This document shows positions 24,882-39,300 of a DNA stretch of 64,000 bases, piece by piece. Both the position numbers and the translations under genes were made by a program. Under the pieces are notes generated by a model. It saw only the letters and a list, made by a program, of their open reading frames with translations. It was not told the origin of the DNA and ran no database searches. Each line of letters begins with the position of its first letter. Position 1 is the first letter of the stretch. Origin of the DNA: Malurus cyaneus samueli (lineage: Eukaryota > Chordata > Aves > Passeriformes > Maluridae); the NCBI GenBank assembly GCA_009741485.1, contig CM019216.1, forward strand, positions 51,595,943 to 51,659,942. The letters run 5' to 3'.

Positions 24882-27800
24882 TCAGTTATGGGCATCATGG
24901 GGAGGGTCTGTTGGTTGTGGGTCTTGTTTCTCATGATCCCTTTCATAACACCGTCCAAAAAGCGCCACAGCAATGATTGGTTTAGTTGGTTTTGTCTTAC
25001 TCATCAAGCGCCCATCACTCAGGACCTGATTGAAAAAGGTGAAACAAGGAGGTTATTAGAGGAGTACCCATATGAACACATCAAGAGCTCAGACAAAACA
25101 GGAAGAAGGTACATCAGGCCATATCTGTTAATGAAACTAGTGACTTCATTGAAAGGTATTTAATAGGTCTGATTAATCACTATGAGCAAGCTCATTTTGG
25201 CTATTTTGAGACAGTTTATTCCACTGCTATCCTGCAGCGGACCTAGTATGACACAGCTCCAGGGTGTCCCATTACCTCAAACTCCCCAGGGGCCAGCTGC
25301 ACCCCACTGTACAGCACTTCTGGGAACACGTAGCTGGTGCCAAACGTGCCGCTGAGGGAGAACATCTCAAACTTGGTCTGAGCCATCTCCACGGGCTGCC
25401 CACACGAGCTCAGGTTTGTGCTCAGGCACTTGAGCAGTGTGCAGACCTGTGGGGAGGAGGAGACAACAATGTATTTAGCAAGACAGAGACACAGGTAGGA
25501 AAGCTTTGTGTCATCAAAGCTAATGTGTGTCAGAGCAGGTGAGAGTCACAGGATCCTTTTCATAATCCTTGGGCCACTCCTTTTTAGTTGCAGCTTATTT
25601 TTGCATCCCTTGATCTGATCGGGAGTATTCCAGACTTGCATTGCCTTAGTCTTATAAATGTATAAATATATTGTCTCTGATTTAAGTACAGCCAGAGCAC
25701 CTTATTTCATCTCTGAAGCCCAATCCTGTCCCTTCCACTAATTCTTTCAATTGCCAGCTGTCTTACTGGAAGGTTTCTTTCCCACATGTCTTAGTAAGAT
25801 GAGTTGGTGAATGGAAATTTTAGGCAAATAAAACAAAGTTTTCCTTATAGGTACATTGTACAAATGTACAGTCAGGTCCTCTAACTAATACTGGCACATG
25901 TTGCTAATGACACTTCATTAGATGGCCTGGTCGTCCGTGGGAAGTCTGAATCTGATGTTCCCTGCACAAATCCTAGTTAATACAGCCCAAGGAGGTGAAG
26001 TTAGCATCTTTTGTTACAATTTTATGTTAGTAGTTGCAACACAGAGAGAAAAATAGGAACCACAATTCTGTTTCCCTTTTGTCCTAAGAGTTAATTACCC
26101 AGCTGATAAATGCTTATGATCTTCATGAGAAAATATGAAATAGGGCTAGCACTCCTTTGATTCAGGAATGATTTGAAGGACGTTGGCTGGATTTGCTGAC
26201 AGGTGATGGAGATTTTCTATTTATCTGGTATTGGGGGCTAGAAGCATATTTGCAAAAATCAAAAGTATTATTCATCACCAAATATAGTTTTGTGTTGAAA
26301 TGCAAGTAAGCAGAGAAATAAGGATTATACTCTGAGGAAATGAAAACATACTGAGGAAAAAAGGAAGAGCAGAAATTCCTGCCCTCTCTAGAACTTTCAG
26401 TGCTGGCAGAGACTCTCTCTGTGGCACAACTATTGAAATGAATTTTACAAGCAAGCTCACCAAGAACTGAATTTATTCAAGATACCTTTCTAAAAGCGTT
26501 AGATGAACTGTTTGCTGGGTAAGACCTCCCCTCATATCCTGGAGTCTGCACCAGCTGGTATGCAAAGGCTGTGCTGACAGACAGAAGAAACTAAAAAAAT
26601 AGTATTGCTCTCACAACAACTTAATTATGAAAGCAATGAACATTTTCAAATATGGCTTTAAGCAAATTCAACCAGGATGTAACTCACTGTCTTCCCAAAT
26701 ATTTGATTAAAAGACAATAAGAGAGGATATTTCCACTAAAAGTCATAAGCCATTTAAGTAAGATTCATTGCAATTATTTGGATAATGACTAAAAATTAAA
26801 TTCTCTGACTAACTTCTTAGAGCATCTCATAAAGACAGCGATGATCAACTGATTTGCAACAGGAATGCTTTGATGGAGATACAGTGAGACTACATCTGGA
26901 GTGCTGTGTCCAGTTCTGGGCTCCTCAGTACAAGAAAGACAAAGAGCTACTGGAGAGGGTCCAGTGGAGGCCACAAAGATGATGAGGAGTCTGGAGCATC
27001 TCTTTAATTAGGAGAGACTGAGGGAGCTGGGCCTCTTTGGGCTGGAGAAGACTGAGAGGGGATCTCGTCAACATATACAAATATCTCAAAGATGTGTGCC
27101 AAGAGGGTGGTGCCAGTCTCTTTTCAGTGATGCTCAGTAACAGGATGAGGAGTAATGGCCATAAAAACACAAGAATTTTCACCTCAACATGAGGAAGAAT
27201 ATTTTTACATTTGGGGTGGCAGAGCACTGAAAGAAGCTGCCCAGGGAAGTCATGGAGTCTCCCTCTCCAGAGACATTCAGAACCCACCTGGACACGTTCC
27301 TGTGTTACCTGCTCTAAGTGATCCTACCTTGGCAGGAGGGCTGCCTGTGATTCTGTGATACAGAGGAGATTCAGAACACCTACTGAAGACATTCACAGAA
27401 GAGAACCTAAATTTAGCCAATATTGCACACCCGAAAAATAGTGAGTGCACTCTGGGAATTTAAAAGAGGTTTAAATTTGTTGGATTTGAAGGTAAGTAGC
27501 CTTAGAAGTTTTAGCTACTCCTTTCCATTGCTATCACAGAGGACACTAGGATTCCAGCACAGAAGAGAGTCATTGTCATCTCTTTTTCCACCACAGAGCT
27601 GAACACTTCTCTCTGTAAATAAGCTTCCTAAAGTAACCCCCTCCAAAGAATTACCTGCATATAGTACCGTCCTTCAACAACATGAAGGCCATCAAAAACA
27701 CCCAGCACATAAACTTCATCATCTCTTTTCTCTGCCATCTTGTAGCTCAAGTGACAGCAGAGGTCTTTTTGGCAGAGAGTAAGATTCCCCTCAGGCTTAG

Positions 27801-30800
27801 TGAGCTCAGTGAAAGTAAAGTGTTCTTCAAAGATGATTCCTGAGAATTCATGGTCATTCTGTGAGAGCCTTTCAACACTCAAAGCATATGAGTTCCAGGT
27901 GACAGCAGGAGGGGTGGCAGGAGAAAGACGAGGGTGTACATCTAGCTCAGCAATGAGGAGGTGACCATCTTCAGTTTCCATGTTGTAGAAGTATGCTCTG
28001 GCTCCAGCCGGTGAATAAATGCCACTCCCTGAGGACAGTTCAATAGTCAGTCCAAGAAGAATTTACAAAATCATATTGTCCTTCTAAGTGTCTCTGCTGA
28101 TAGTTTATCCACTATTCTACACAGATTACAGTGATTTTAGTCTCACCAAACGTGACCACTAGCAACTCAGTACACAGAGCTCATGCTTTGGTGAAGAATA
28201 GTATTTATTCCCTTAGATGAGGTCTGTTCAGTACAGCCAAAGGCTGAGGATGTTTGGTTTGTTATGTTATGGCCTCCTCAGTTCTCTTTTCTCCTGTATG
28301 CAATGGAGTTATTAATTCCTTTATTCCTGGCTGATTGATGTGAAGGGACCATCTATTGATTCAGATGATCCAAAACACAACACAGGCAAGTACCACAGAC
28401 CTGCCCTGGTGAACACAGAAGGAGAGAGCAATTGTCCAGCCCCTTTTACACTGGTGGAAAACTCTTCCCTATATGTGGAATTCACATCTGACCAGTGCAA
28501 AGCAACAGAAGGAAATCAAAGATCTGTCATACCCATCACTGCTGAAGAGCCACATAAAAGGGACAGCAAGCAGAAGCCTTTTAGGCACTTCAAATGAGCA
28601 GTCCCAAGACAACACAAGATGTGGTTGCACAGCTCAGTGAAGATACTGGCCTAACTGAAATACACTGTTCCATAAACTGATCCCTCAAAAACCAGTGCTA
28701 CATTCCAAAATAAAGATGCAGACTTCTTAGCAGCATTACTGCAACAGGCTTGAAAGTCTGTTTTTAATGGTTTTCCATAACAGTATTAAATACAGGTACA
28801 AAAGAGTCTGGCATTTGGTCAGAATAAATGTAGCTCTGTATATGGTTTACAAGTCTATTTACAGTTTGGTATTCAATTGAAGACTCAGAAATGGAGATGA
28901 AAAGAACCTTAAAAGCTTAAAAACATTTTATTCAGGTATAAGGGTAATAATCTACTACTTATTTAGAACCATCAAAAGAAGGATAATCCTAAGAAGCTGG
29001 AGCAAACAATACACTACAAGTTTTGCTGTGTCTTGTGTGAAACTGATAAGTACAGGATCCATCAGGTTTAAAATCTCTCATCACCTTCCAGATAAACACA
29101 TTATATTCCTCTGCAAAATCACTTTGTAGGACAGGAAATAAGAGATTCCTGGTTATAAAGATTTTTAGACAGAGTAAGAATTAAATTACCTGTCATTTCC
29201 ATGCTGTTGTTGTGAGTATTGGCAGCTAAAACATTGACACGCATGCCCATAGCCCAGGCAGAGTGAAACTCGATTGCAGTCAGAAAGGGCAGGACATTCA
29301 TCCAAGCTGTCGGGAAGAGCACGGTGTCCACCTGCATCTTGCTCACCAGGACCACGGCAGGGTCATGGAAAAGGATGTCGAAGCAAGTGAAAATGCCAAA
29401 CTTCCCAAAAGGAGTCTCAAAGGTGACGAGTTCTGCTTCTTTTGGGTAATTAAACTGTCTTTCTGTTACAAAGAGATTATACTGCAGGGGAAAGAAAATA
29501 GTGAAACCAATTAGCGGCACTTACTGCAATATCCTGGAGACATTTCCTAAAGCTGTTCAGAATGAATAGAGAAAATTTTTGACCTGTGTTGGAAGCCCTC
29601 ACAGTCAGGAAATCATGCTAAAATTGTATGATCGTAGTACCCAAAATGTGGAACATATATTACATATTGCCCTGGAATCTAGCAAGGAAAGCAGCCAACT
29701 GTCTTCAGATCTGTTGGTGTTATCCACATAAAAATAATCTCTCCACTCCCCCCACCCAGTTTATATCTCTGGTGACCCAGAAGAGAAATTGTAATGTAAG
29801 AGAAACAAGGAGGATCTGGTGCCAAGAGGCAAAGTTGGTGACCTTGGTGTGGAGATACTCAGAAGCACTGGAAGTACAGAGCACCAGCACAAAGCACAAG
29901 ATAATACAAAGCACACTGCAGAGTAGAGGACACAAACTGTGCTGATGGGGGAAAGGCAGATGATCTCAGCCAACAGAAAAACTTCTTCCTTCACATACAT
30001 GTTAAAGAGTCCTTTATTAACGTCCAGTTGGTCTGGAAGTAAACATGGACACCAAGCCAGAAAAGAGGTTTAATTACTTGTAATTCAGCACCTGGGCCAT
30101 GCCAGGCTGCCACGTGGGGGACATACTTGCATTATGAGTGTTCCGCTCACCCCGTTTGCTCACAAATAGATATCTCAGCATTGCCTCTGAACAACCAGAT
30201 GAAATACTGGGCCCAAAGTGCATTAAATAATCTGAAATCACTCCAGCCACCTTGGCATTATATCTAACACGTTATAAACAGCTTTGAAGGAACTTTCAGG
30301 TAGGCACTTAAAACTGAAAGAAGAACTTTCCTTGGGTGCAAATATTTCAATGTCCTTATCTCTTTTTACGCCCATCTTAGGTCCATCATTTTATCCAAAT
30401 AATTCCCATTCTGCAAAAACTGTGCCAAAACAGCCTCAGAAAAAAAAGGTCCTGCCTCTCTGAAATCAGATTACTGAGCTATAATGAAATACAGATTAGC
30501 ATTTTCAGATCCTGGAACATGAAGGGGTAGTCTGGTGAAAAGCTGGCACTGAAAACTGAAGCTGCTCAAGCAGCAGAATTTCCAGCAGTAGCAAGTTAAT
30601 GAACTGAGGAAGTCGAGCACAACCATATGTCATTAAATTGCACCAGAGCAATCATTTTTCATTCCAGTCTCTTTTTTTGAGAAACATGATACTAAATGCA
30701 AATTTGGTATCAATGCTTCATAGCAAGAGAGATATTCTTTTAAATTATAAAGAGAAGCAAAACTCTGACAGGGGACAATGACTGGCATCTAATTCTCTTC

Positions 30801-33219
30801 CCAAATTGAGACATTTAAAATTAGCTCCTGCCTCTCCAAGGCCATTTTACCTTGTGGTAACGGGCTACCAGTTTCCCCTGTGGGTCAAAGACGACATCCG
30901 TATTGTACTGGTATCGACCATCACTGGGGCACTTGGGGTCACTGGAGTTACACGGCTTCTTGTCCCCGATATTTGCAACCACATAGATGGAGTTATTTCT
31001 GGCCATGCAGCTGAGTCGTTCCTGCACTGGTGCTGGACCAAATCTAATGTATTTTAGGGAAGGAGAAAATAAAATTAACAAAACCTGTGCTGTCAGCGGT
31101 GTCCATTTCCGGAGTGCTTAAGGTCACACCATGCTGCAGCCATAGCAGGACAGACAGACACACACAGCTGCTTCCTCAGATTGCTTCCTGCACCTTAGAG
31201 TAGGTCCTGGAGACATCCCATTGGCCTCTGCAGGGACAGGGGTGCCAGTCTCCTTCAGCACCTGGAACTTGCTCTACAGTAAACAAATCCTCAGTCTGGG
31301 AAAGGGCAGGAGAGCAATCTCTGGGCAGAGGAAGACACCAGCTTGGTGTCACATGAGCAAGAATTTTGGCATCAGGCATACTGACAACTGCTCTGGGCCC
31401 TTAACACACTAAGCAGAGTTGAGCTGTGACTAGTGAAGATAACATGATCAAGGCAATTCCTCAGTTCATTTCCACCCATGGACAGGAGCACACTGGCCTG
31501 TAGCCATGGCATGAAGAGCAGTGGGCTATCAATTTCAACATATGACAGAGTCCATGTGCCAAAAACTGGCAGCACCTTTGAAGCACCCACAGCAGGACAT
31601 AAAGAGAGTAGCCCTCCCTCTCCATAATGTGGCAATGATTGTGGCTTTGCAAGGTGTGCTAGGTTCACACAAGGAGGATCACCACACAAGATACATGTAC
31701 AGCACCAAGGAATATGGCATGCCAGACACTGATTGCAGGTGTTATACTCCCAAAAGCCCTGATTTAGTGAAACCCCTGATTTAGAACGTGAGGAGACACA
31801 CAGATGTGTGAAAACTGTGTGATGCACTAGAATGAAGACCTGCTTAGACACACTGCTGCCCCACACTCCACCTTCAATGAAAGACTGTACGTCAGCTACT
31901 TATATCTCAGCAAAAAGTTGCACATCCTGTTCTACTCCCCATTGGCACTCATCTTGGAAACATTGACTTACTATATCCTCACAGATATAATAACGTGCAC
32001 TAAGGTCCATCTCATCAAGCAGGTGCAGAAAGCTGTGGTGAAAAGGGCAGACCACGTTGTAATTCCATGGCTGAACACTTATTGCCTGCTGTAAGAGTCT
32101 GAAGTCCATTGCTCAACTACAGCAGTCTGTCACTGCTAGGATATGCTGCTTGAATGACAGATCATGTTCTACAGCACACAGACTCTAGAAATTCTGACTT
32201 TATCTTACCTTAATCTTGGAAAACTAAGATTAAAAGTTTCTGGGTTTTTATCATTTAGAAGTTTGGACTTTAACTACTGACATCATCACTTCGTATTAGC
32301 TGCTGAGAAGCTAGTTCTTGGCTGTCCACAAAAGCGGCATGTGTACTCTTGTCTCAACATAGCATTTGTGAAACACAAACATAACAAGAAAACAAAGAAA
32401 AACTAGTGATAATCATTTACAGTCAGTTCTATTCAAAATACTGTGAAAAAACGAAAGCAGAATGAGAAGCAAGATATTCTGACATCAGAACTTTTCCAAG
32501 AGGAAAAAAGACTTTTCCTCAATTTTTAGTAACCCAAATTCTCTGTGTTGCTTGAATTTCTCCTTGAAGTATCTAATAAAAAAAAATTACATTTCCCTCA
32601 TCAATTAGTCATGGATATACTATATCTTTAACAATATAACTGCCTTCATACTCAATTTTAATTAAAACATACATCAGAGGCATTAGCAGCTCTTAGTCAT
32701 TCAGTGTGAGCTGCTCATGACTTAATGAGAAAATAGTTTGAAATCACACAAACAATTGCAGAAGGAATCACCTTGAGGGGTCCATGCAGGGAATCCAATC
32801 CACCACAGGATCAGGGATGTCCTCCAGGTAGGGGTAGATGGATTCTCTTGTGAACAGCCACCCATAGATGCCATCTTCAGGAGTCACAATGATGCGGGCA
32901 CCCTGTCACAACAGGTTCTGTTTAAAGCTCACCCATGGACACACAGCCAGAAGGGTCAGCAGGAGCAGCAAACACTGATGGACAATCCTCACGATGCCCC
33001 TCATACCTTCTGGGCAGCTTCCTTGATGGCCCCTTCCAAGACATCCATGTTTTTGTTCATCAGGGCCAAAGCATGGCTGTGAGAGATGGGCTCGTGTGTG
33101 AGCTGTGGCAGGATGACGGCGTGCTCGTACACCGCTGCCAGGAAGGTGTCGGAGGCAAAGGCCTGGAGGGCTGCGAGTGCAAACACCACAGAGGGCAGGA
33201 GAGCCTGGGAAGGGAGCAT
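24882..33219 (-). CDS. VNN: Vanin B: pantetheinase (vanin family), complete
   Basis: This is a second complete vanin gene with the same pantetheine-hydrolysing role. Exons are 33219-33007, 32902-32772, 31043-30851, 29481-29190, 28028-27655, 25446-25276 and 25025-24882: 1518 nt, 505 aa. All junctions fit GT-AG, and exons 1-6 have exactly the lengths of VNN-A. The signal peptide matches VNN-A. The triad is Glu80, Lys179 and Cys212. The base domain keeps [13 protein letters not shown] and [17 protein letters not shown], the family-typical form. The last exon is eight codons longer than in A and ends in a polar, Pro/Asp-rich tail ([20 protein letters not shown]) without a GPI signal. Exons 1-4 and 6 differ from A by few residues, while exons 5 and 7 differ strongly. 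Intron 5 holds a CR1 copy; the other long introns (29482-30850, 31044-32771) show nothing I recognise. A sequence resembling a splice acceptor just above exon 1 hints at an upstream untranslated exon. Confidence 0.95.
26870..27362 (+). mobile_element. CR1 LINE fragment in intron 5 of VNN-B
   Basis: This is a plus-strand CR1 3' part, antisense to the host gene. Recognisable parts are ACATCTGGAGTGCTGTGTCC, GGGCCTCTTTGGGCTGGAGA, GGTGGCAGAGCACTG and AGCTGCCCAGGGAAG, and it ends with GTGATTCTGTGAT. The usual stretch around GGACTAGATGATCTC before the tip is missing. It is decayed, with no intact frame. Confidence 0.9.
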
Positions 33220-36200
33220 GGCTGCAGCTTCCCAGATCCTGGAGTGCTCTGGAGAAACAGTGCAAAAGGAGCATGCATAGGAAAGAGAAGCGGGACAAAG
33301 TTTAACTTTGAAAGAGGGAGGAATGAACTGCAGGTCAGTTAAAGCATTATCTTGGAACCATACAGGAAAGTGTAACAGTTTACAGTAAGGATGTCACAAT
33401 GAACAAAAATGCAATGGGCAATGCCAATACTATTTGTGCTATTAAAAAAAAAAGTCATTAAAAACATGTTTAAAAACTTGTTATACTTTGTCACTGATTA
33501 CAACAGACTTTTTCTACCTGTGTGGGCTCAACCCTGATACCCAGGTGGATGTGTCACCCGCAGCCTTCTGTGAATTTTGAGTGGCAAAACTCAGGGTCTT
33601 AAAAACCTTTTTATTTTAGTATCTTCCTATTCCTCAATTCCTGTGCTATGTGTCAGTATATGCAGCTTGCTTCTGAGTTTCTTTAGACTAGAGAAATTGC
33701 ATTAGCATTTCGTGGTACTTAGATGTCATACACTTAACATGGCAGTGACAGAACTGTCCCTAGAGTTTATTCCAGTGTCTCTCCCAGACACTTCTGTTTA
33801 GTTGTGCATCATTTTCCAACAGCCTTCCACCAGAAAATATGAATCTGGATGGAATTTTTCCTTTGAAATAAGGCATGCAAGTACCTCACTGCCGGGCTCT
33901 CACTAGCCTAAAGCAGAAGAGCAGTGCATTTCACCAAGTGCAGAAGCTCGCCCGCTTTCCTGCAGGAGCATGCTGTGCATTGAGTGGCCTTCACGTTTAA
34001 TCTTCAACTCATTTCAAATCCATTTGTTGCCATGACATTTCCCATTTTTTGCCTTCCTAGTATTTGCAGTATTCTCATTGGAGAAAGGCTATCTGAAGGG
34101 CTGTCTGCTTTCAGCTACAGCAGACTGTCACTGTAGAGTTGGTTCAGAAAACACAAAACTGTGCATGAATGCAGATACCACAGAGTTCTCTGCAAGAGTA
34201 GTGCTCACTGAGGATTTCAATCATTGGGAACATTGATTAATATCTGGTGATGTTCATCTCGAAGTACTTCTCTACACACATTACTGGATAGAGCATGCTC
34301 ATTCAGTAGCCTTAAATACAAGACTTTTAAAGGCTGCAGTAGAAATTTCAGTGATACTTGAACTAATGTAGCTTGGAAGCCTTCATCACTCTCCACCCCA
34401 TTAATTTTTACAAAATGAAATACAGGTTGAGTCACATTAATCCCTGTCAGGCATCAGTTTAACAGAGGAAGTAGCAAATGCACCTTTGCTCAGCAATAGT
34501 GAGGACATCAGCCAGAAAGGCGACTGCCCTGGCAGTCAGAACTTCTGCCAAGCAGAAATATTGACAAGTGCAGTACTGGGGCAGTGCCCTGCAAGTTCAA
34601 GTCCCACTGCCGGGAAAAGGTGGGGTGGAGGTATCCCTGTTTGACTCTGTACCAGCAGGCACCGCTGCCTGCTTCCTGCAGAGCTGGGCGCTCGCCCGGG
34701 AACAAGCAACTAGCACCGGCTAAACAAACAAATCCACTGAATAAACTTAACAAAACTCTACTCTAATAAACAAAACAAAACTCTGCTCCGAGCTCTACTT
34801 GCCTGTGGACAATGTAAGGGGAAACTTACCCAGAGGTCCGCCTACTTTCCACACCTCTCCCCTCCCAATCCACTCTTCCCACCCCTGTACCGCCCCCGCC
34901 CCCATCTCTGCTCCTGCCTGATGGTGAAGGTTATCTGAGGACTTACTTTGTGAAAAGAGATGCAATTTGGAGCTAAATCAGCTTAGCTGTAGAGGCATTC
35001 TGTCGTCAGACTGTAGTCCTGCTTCTTCTCTTGTGTTTAGGGAGAGGGTGTGGAAGACTCCTGCGCATTCCAAGGGTTAACCTTGCCGAGGAGAGCGCTG
35101 TGTGAAAGGTCACTCCGGCAGCCACGCAATCACTGCCGAGCACTGAGCACATTGAGCACGGGTGAGGAAGTCAGTCGCTTCTGGCAACAGCGCATAGTTA
35201 TGTTACTTATGCCGTAATAGGACACCTTTTCCTAGGGCGCAGATATAAAATTAAATATACACTACTTTTCCTCCACAAACAGTAGGATGTTTCCCATTAC
35301 TTCTGCCATATGAATTTTAGAGGGTTTCAGTTTGATACCTTTACAGACTGCAATCTTGTTTCTAAAAATTGCCTTCTTAAACAATATTTTTAGTTCAAAA
35401 AAACCTGCAGAACAAACAGCATTAGGCGCACATAGAAACCTTAGCTGTGCCACACAAAATAATCCAGTCCGCTTGCCTAGGAAGTACAGTCTGCAGGGGT
35501 CACATCCGCACACGTGCCAGTGTGTCCCACTTGTTCCAGCTGTTCACTCGCCATACCCAACACCTGCTGGCACTGTCCCAACTCTCCATCATACTGGTGT
35601 GAGCAACCATGCAATGGGAAAACAGACATGCTCCTGAAAAATGGCTTGTTTTGAGCATTTTTTATACAGTTACCTACAGTTCTCTAGTAGGGAAATTTCC
35701 CACACCCTAAAAACGTGCCCAGAAAGATTAGACTCCTCCAACAGTGAGTTAGGGCATGGTATGATAAAACATGGTGTGCTGAGCTGAATAACTGGTTTCT
35801 GAAGGAACAGTTTTGAAGCTTCGTTTCTTTTTCAAAGGAAATAAGAATCTTCAAAGGTTCTCTTAATCTAAGTTTAGCAAAGCGCTTGTTCAGAAATGGG
35901 GTGGGAATAGTGTTGTGGAAATGGCTTCTAATACTCCACCAAAAATTTCACATAATGAAGAACTGTTTTTTATTGGGGCACAACCCACTGCTATGTTCCT
36001 GAATCCTACACCATTAAAGTCAGAGGAATTTATTTTCTATTGTTCCCAGTGCTAAGGCCAAGCCTGTGCCAACCAAAGCTATCATACAAAAACACATATA
36101 CAACAGTCCAGCAGAGTATTTATTTTTGCTGCAAAATCAAGTCAATTAATCAATGTCCACTGACTATGGTATTAGATATGGCAACTTGGGAAACAGAATG

Positions 36201-36304
36201 CTATTATAATTATGAATATTAGTATTAATGACTATTATGATTATTTGTGATTAATTAGCATTACAGAAACAAGCAGATGAAATCTTAAAGGATCTGCAGT
36301 GAAA
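33220..36304. other. Intergenic region between VNN-B and VNN-C
   Basis: There is no exon I can support. On the minus strand, an AATAAA at 36119-36124 (about 185 bases past the VNN-C stop) is a likely polyadenylation signal. At 34835-34925 there is a pyrimidine-rich strand with two adjacent GC boxes (CCGCCCCC type, 34890-34905). It lies 1.7 kb upstream of the VNN-B ATG and could be regulatory. The segment at 34730-34780 repeats AACAAAACTCT twice. I could not assign this area to a known element. Confidence 0.4.
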
Positions 36305-39300
36305 TCACGGTGAAGCTTGAGCTGTGTGTGGAGGGTCCTTTTCATACCACCTCCCAAAGAGTGCTACACTCAAGACTGGCTTTGACGTAGTAGTCCGACT
36401 TATCAGACGTCCATCAGTTAGCACCTGGTTGTGAAAAAGTAAAATAAGCAGGAGCATCATCAAAGGAGTGGTATTGTATGAGTAACACAAAATAATACAT
36501 TCATTAATATTGATCTAGTTGAGAGAGCTCCAGTCTCAATTGGAGCTACCAGGAAATCTGAGAAAAACTGCCTTTCTGTCTGGAAGTGAGATCTTGTTCC
36601 AGAGGATTTGGGGGAAGAGACAAGAGAATTGGCAAGCTGGACTTGCTGTATGAATACAACCAGGAAAATCAGGCAGAAATAATGCTGCAGAGGCAGCCTC
36701 AAGGCAGAGGACAGAGGACACTGATAACAACCAAGTTGTTTTGTGTCCTGTAGTATCTTTTTGACCACTTATGTCTGACAACTCACAGGGGTATCCCATT
36801 ACCTCAAACTCCCCAGGGGCCAGTTGCACCCCGCTGTACAGCACTTCTGGGAACACGTAGCTGGTGCCAAACGTGCCGCTGAGGGAGAACATCTCAAACT
36901 TGGTCTGAGCCATCTCCACGGGCTGCCCACACGAGCTCAGGTTTGTGCTCAGGCACTTGAGCAGTGTGCAGACCTGTGGGGAGGAGGAGACAGAAAGGCA
37001 AAACACCACTAAGCTTTCAGCAACCAAGAGCTGGATGTGATAGCAAGAAAAGCTGTCATGATGGAAGAATGATCCAATATATCTATAAATTTATTACACA
37101 CTCTATATAATTCTCTATATATTTCTGTGTACACAGAGAAGATTTATAGCATACTAAAAAAAAGCTCAGCAGCAAAATATTGAAGAATCAATACACTGAC
37201 AAGCCAAGTGAACACAAATGGTATGTCCATATTTAGTTTCTTAATTATGTTAGATATCCACATGGTAGATAATCACCACATCATCAACACAATGGTACAA
37301 ACCACTGAGCAGAAAACAGCTCTCTTGTGACAAAAGCATCCCTGTGACGACATGAGGAACTGAACATTCTTGTCTTCTTTTCTTATACATATACAGAAAT
37401 CTCCTTAGAATCATAAGATCATTTAGGCTAGAAAAGATCTTTAAGATCATTAAGTCCAACCATCACCCAGCACCACCAATCCAACCAGTAAACCATGTCC
37501 CTAAGCACCACATCTACACATTCTTCAAATACTTCAGGGATGGTAACTCAACCACTTCCCTGGACAGCCTGTTCCCATGCTTGACAATCTTTTCAGTGAA
37601 GATATTTTTACCAGTAACCAATTTAAATCTCCCCTGCCACAACCTGAGGCCAATTTCTCAAGTCCTGTCACTTGGGAGAAGGGACTGACCCGACCTTCAC
37701 CTTGCCACAACCTCCTTTCAGGTAGTTGTAGGGAGCAATAAGGTCTCCCCTCAGCAATAAATCCTGCCAAACTTACAACCTGCAAAGCCTGAAGAGCAAC
37801 TTCTGTAAAATGTGTTGCAGAAATTACAATCAGCACAGAGAAGCAAACATACCTATCTTGTTCTTGCCAAAACTGCTGGGTGGCCTCACCTTCAAGAGTG
37901 TTACAGCATAGGATCAACCCAGGGCCTACACTTCCATCATTTTTAATGCAGAAAAGCAGATTAACACTTCTAATGAAGTCAAAATGCATCATGAAGAAAA
38001 CAAATGTTTTTTAGGGGGGGCCTTGTCTTAAATGACCCCATAATAAAAAATTAAGCAAATAAAAACAGACTGCAAAAAGTCTTGCAACCTTCTCACAGTT
38101 CAAATAAGAGCAAAAACCTCTTACCTGCAAATAATACTCTCCTTCAACAACATGTAACCCATCAAAGGCACCCAGGACATAAATTTCATCTTGATGTTTC
38201 TTTACCATCTTATAACTCAGATGGCAACAGAGGTCCTGCTGGCAAATGGCACGATGGCCTTTGGATTCAGTGAGCTCCACAAAGGAGAAGAGATCATGGT
38301 AAACGACCCCATTGAAAGAGTGTTTGTTTATGGAAGCTGTTTGATCTGGCTGGCATACAATGACCAGTTAACAGCAGCAGGATAGTCAGGAGAGAGACGT
38401 GGGCGTGAGCTCAATTCTGTCACCAAAAGGTGACCATTATCCATTTCAGTATTGTAGTAATATGCTCTTGGACCATCTGGGGCATAAATACCACTCCCTG
38501 CAAACATATAACAACAGAAAGTTTCTAATCTGAAAGCAAATATATGGGACAGGTAAGCAGTGGTCACTAATTATGTATGTGCAAAATTTAATTCTAATGT
38601 TTACCAGATTGTTTTGAAACTGAGCCTTCAGAGACTACAATCTTAACCCAATATTTTTTTGCCATTAATGGAAAGTAGAATAAACTCTGATATTTCATAT
38701 ATTGTAAGTGACAAGATTAGTGTCCTGATAATATATGATTTAAGTGGCTGAAGTTTTGCATTCTTCCTTGAGTTTAACTGCATTAGAAATCAGTAATTCT
38801 GATTAAAAAGGGTGGTAACACTGTCAAATCAAAAAGTTCTGTAAGGAAAAGATATTACCAAATCACATCTTTTGCAAGCACTTAACATAAATAGAGAAAT
38901 CTTTAAAGCCCAGAGTAAAACCTGTTCATTAATATGATTTATAAGACATAGGATCATCAGCAACTGAGAACTAAAGGAATGGCACACATCTTCTTTTACT
39001 TGGATGGAAAAGTTTAGAGCTACCTTTTAGCAGTAAGTTTCTCTCAATTATGCAAACACATGCACACAAAATTTGTTCTTGGCTTCTAGCATCTGCTCAG
39101 GAAAAATATACAGTGAAAATAAAGCCTGCAAAGAAAATGTGACATAAGGTCTCCATCCCCTAAGTACTGTTTGCAGAACGTACAAGAACATTTCTCAGAG
39201 TTAGGGTTCCATCTAGTGGACAAAACAAAGTTTGGGTCTTCACATGGCCAAAATGTCAATAAACACCAGGGTCAGAAGATGAAGAATAACACTCATAAGC

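Noticed and set aside
34830..34930. GC boxes upstream of VNN-B as a separate gene promoter
   Set aside because: No exon follows on either strand; kept only as a note in the intergenic entry.
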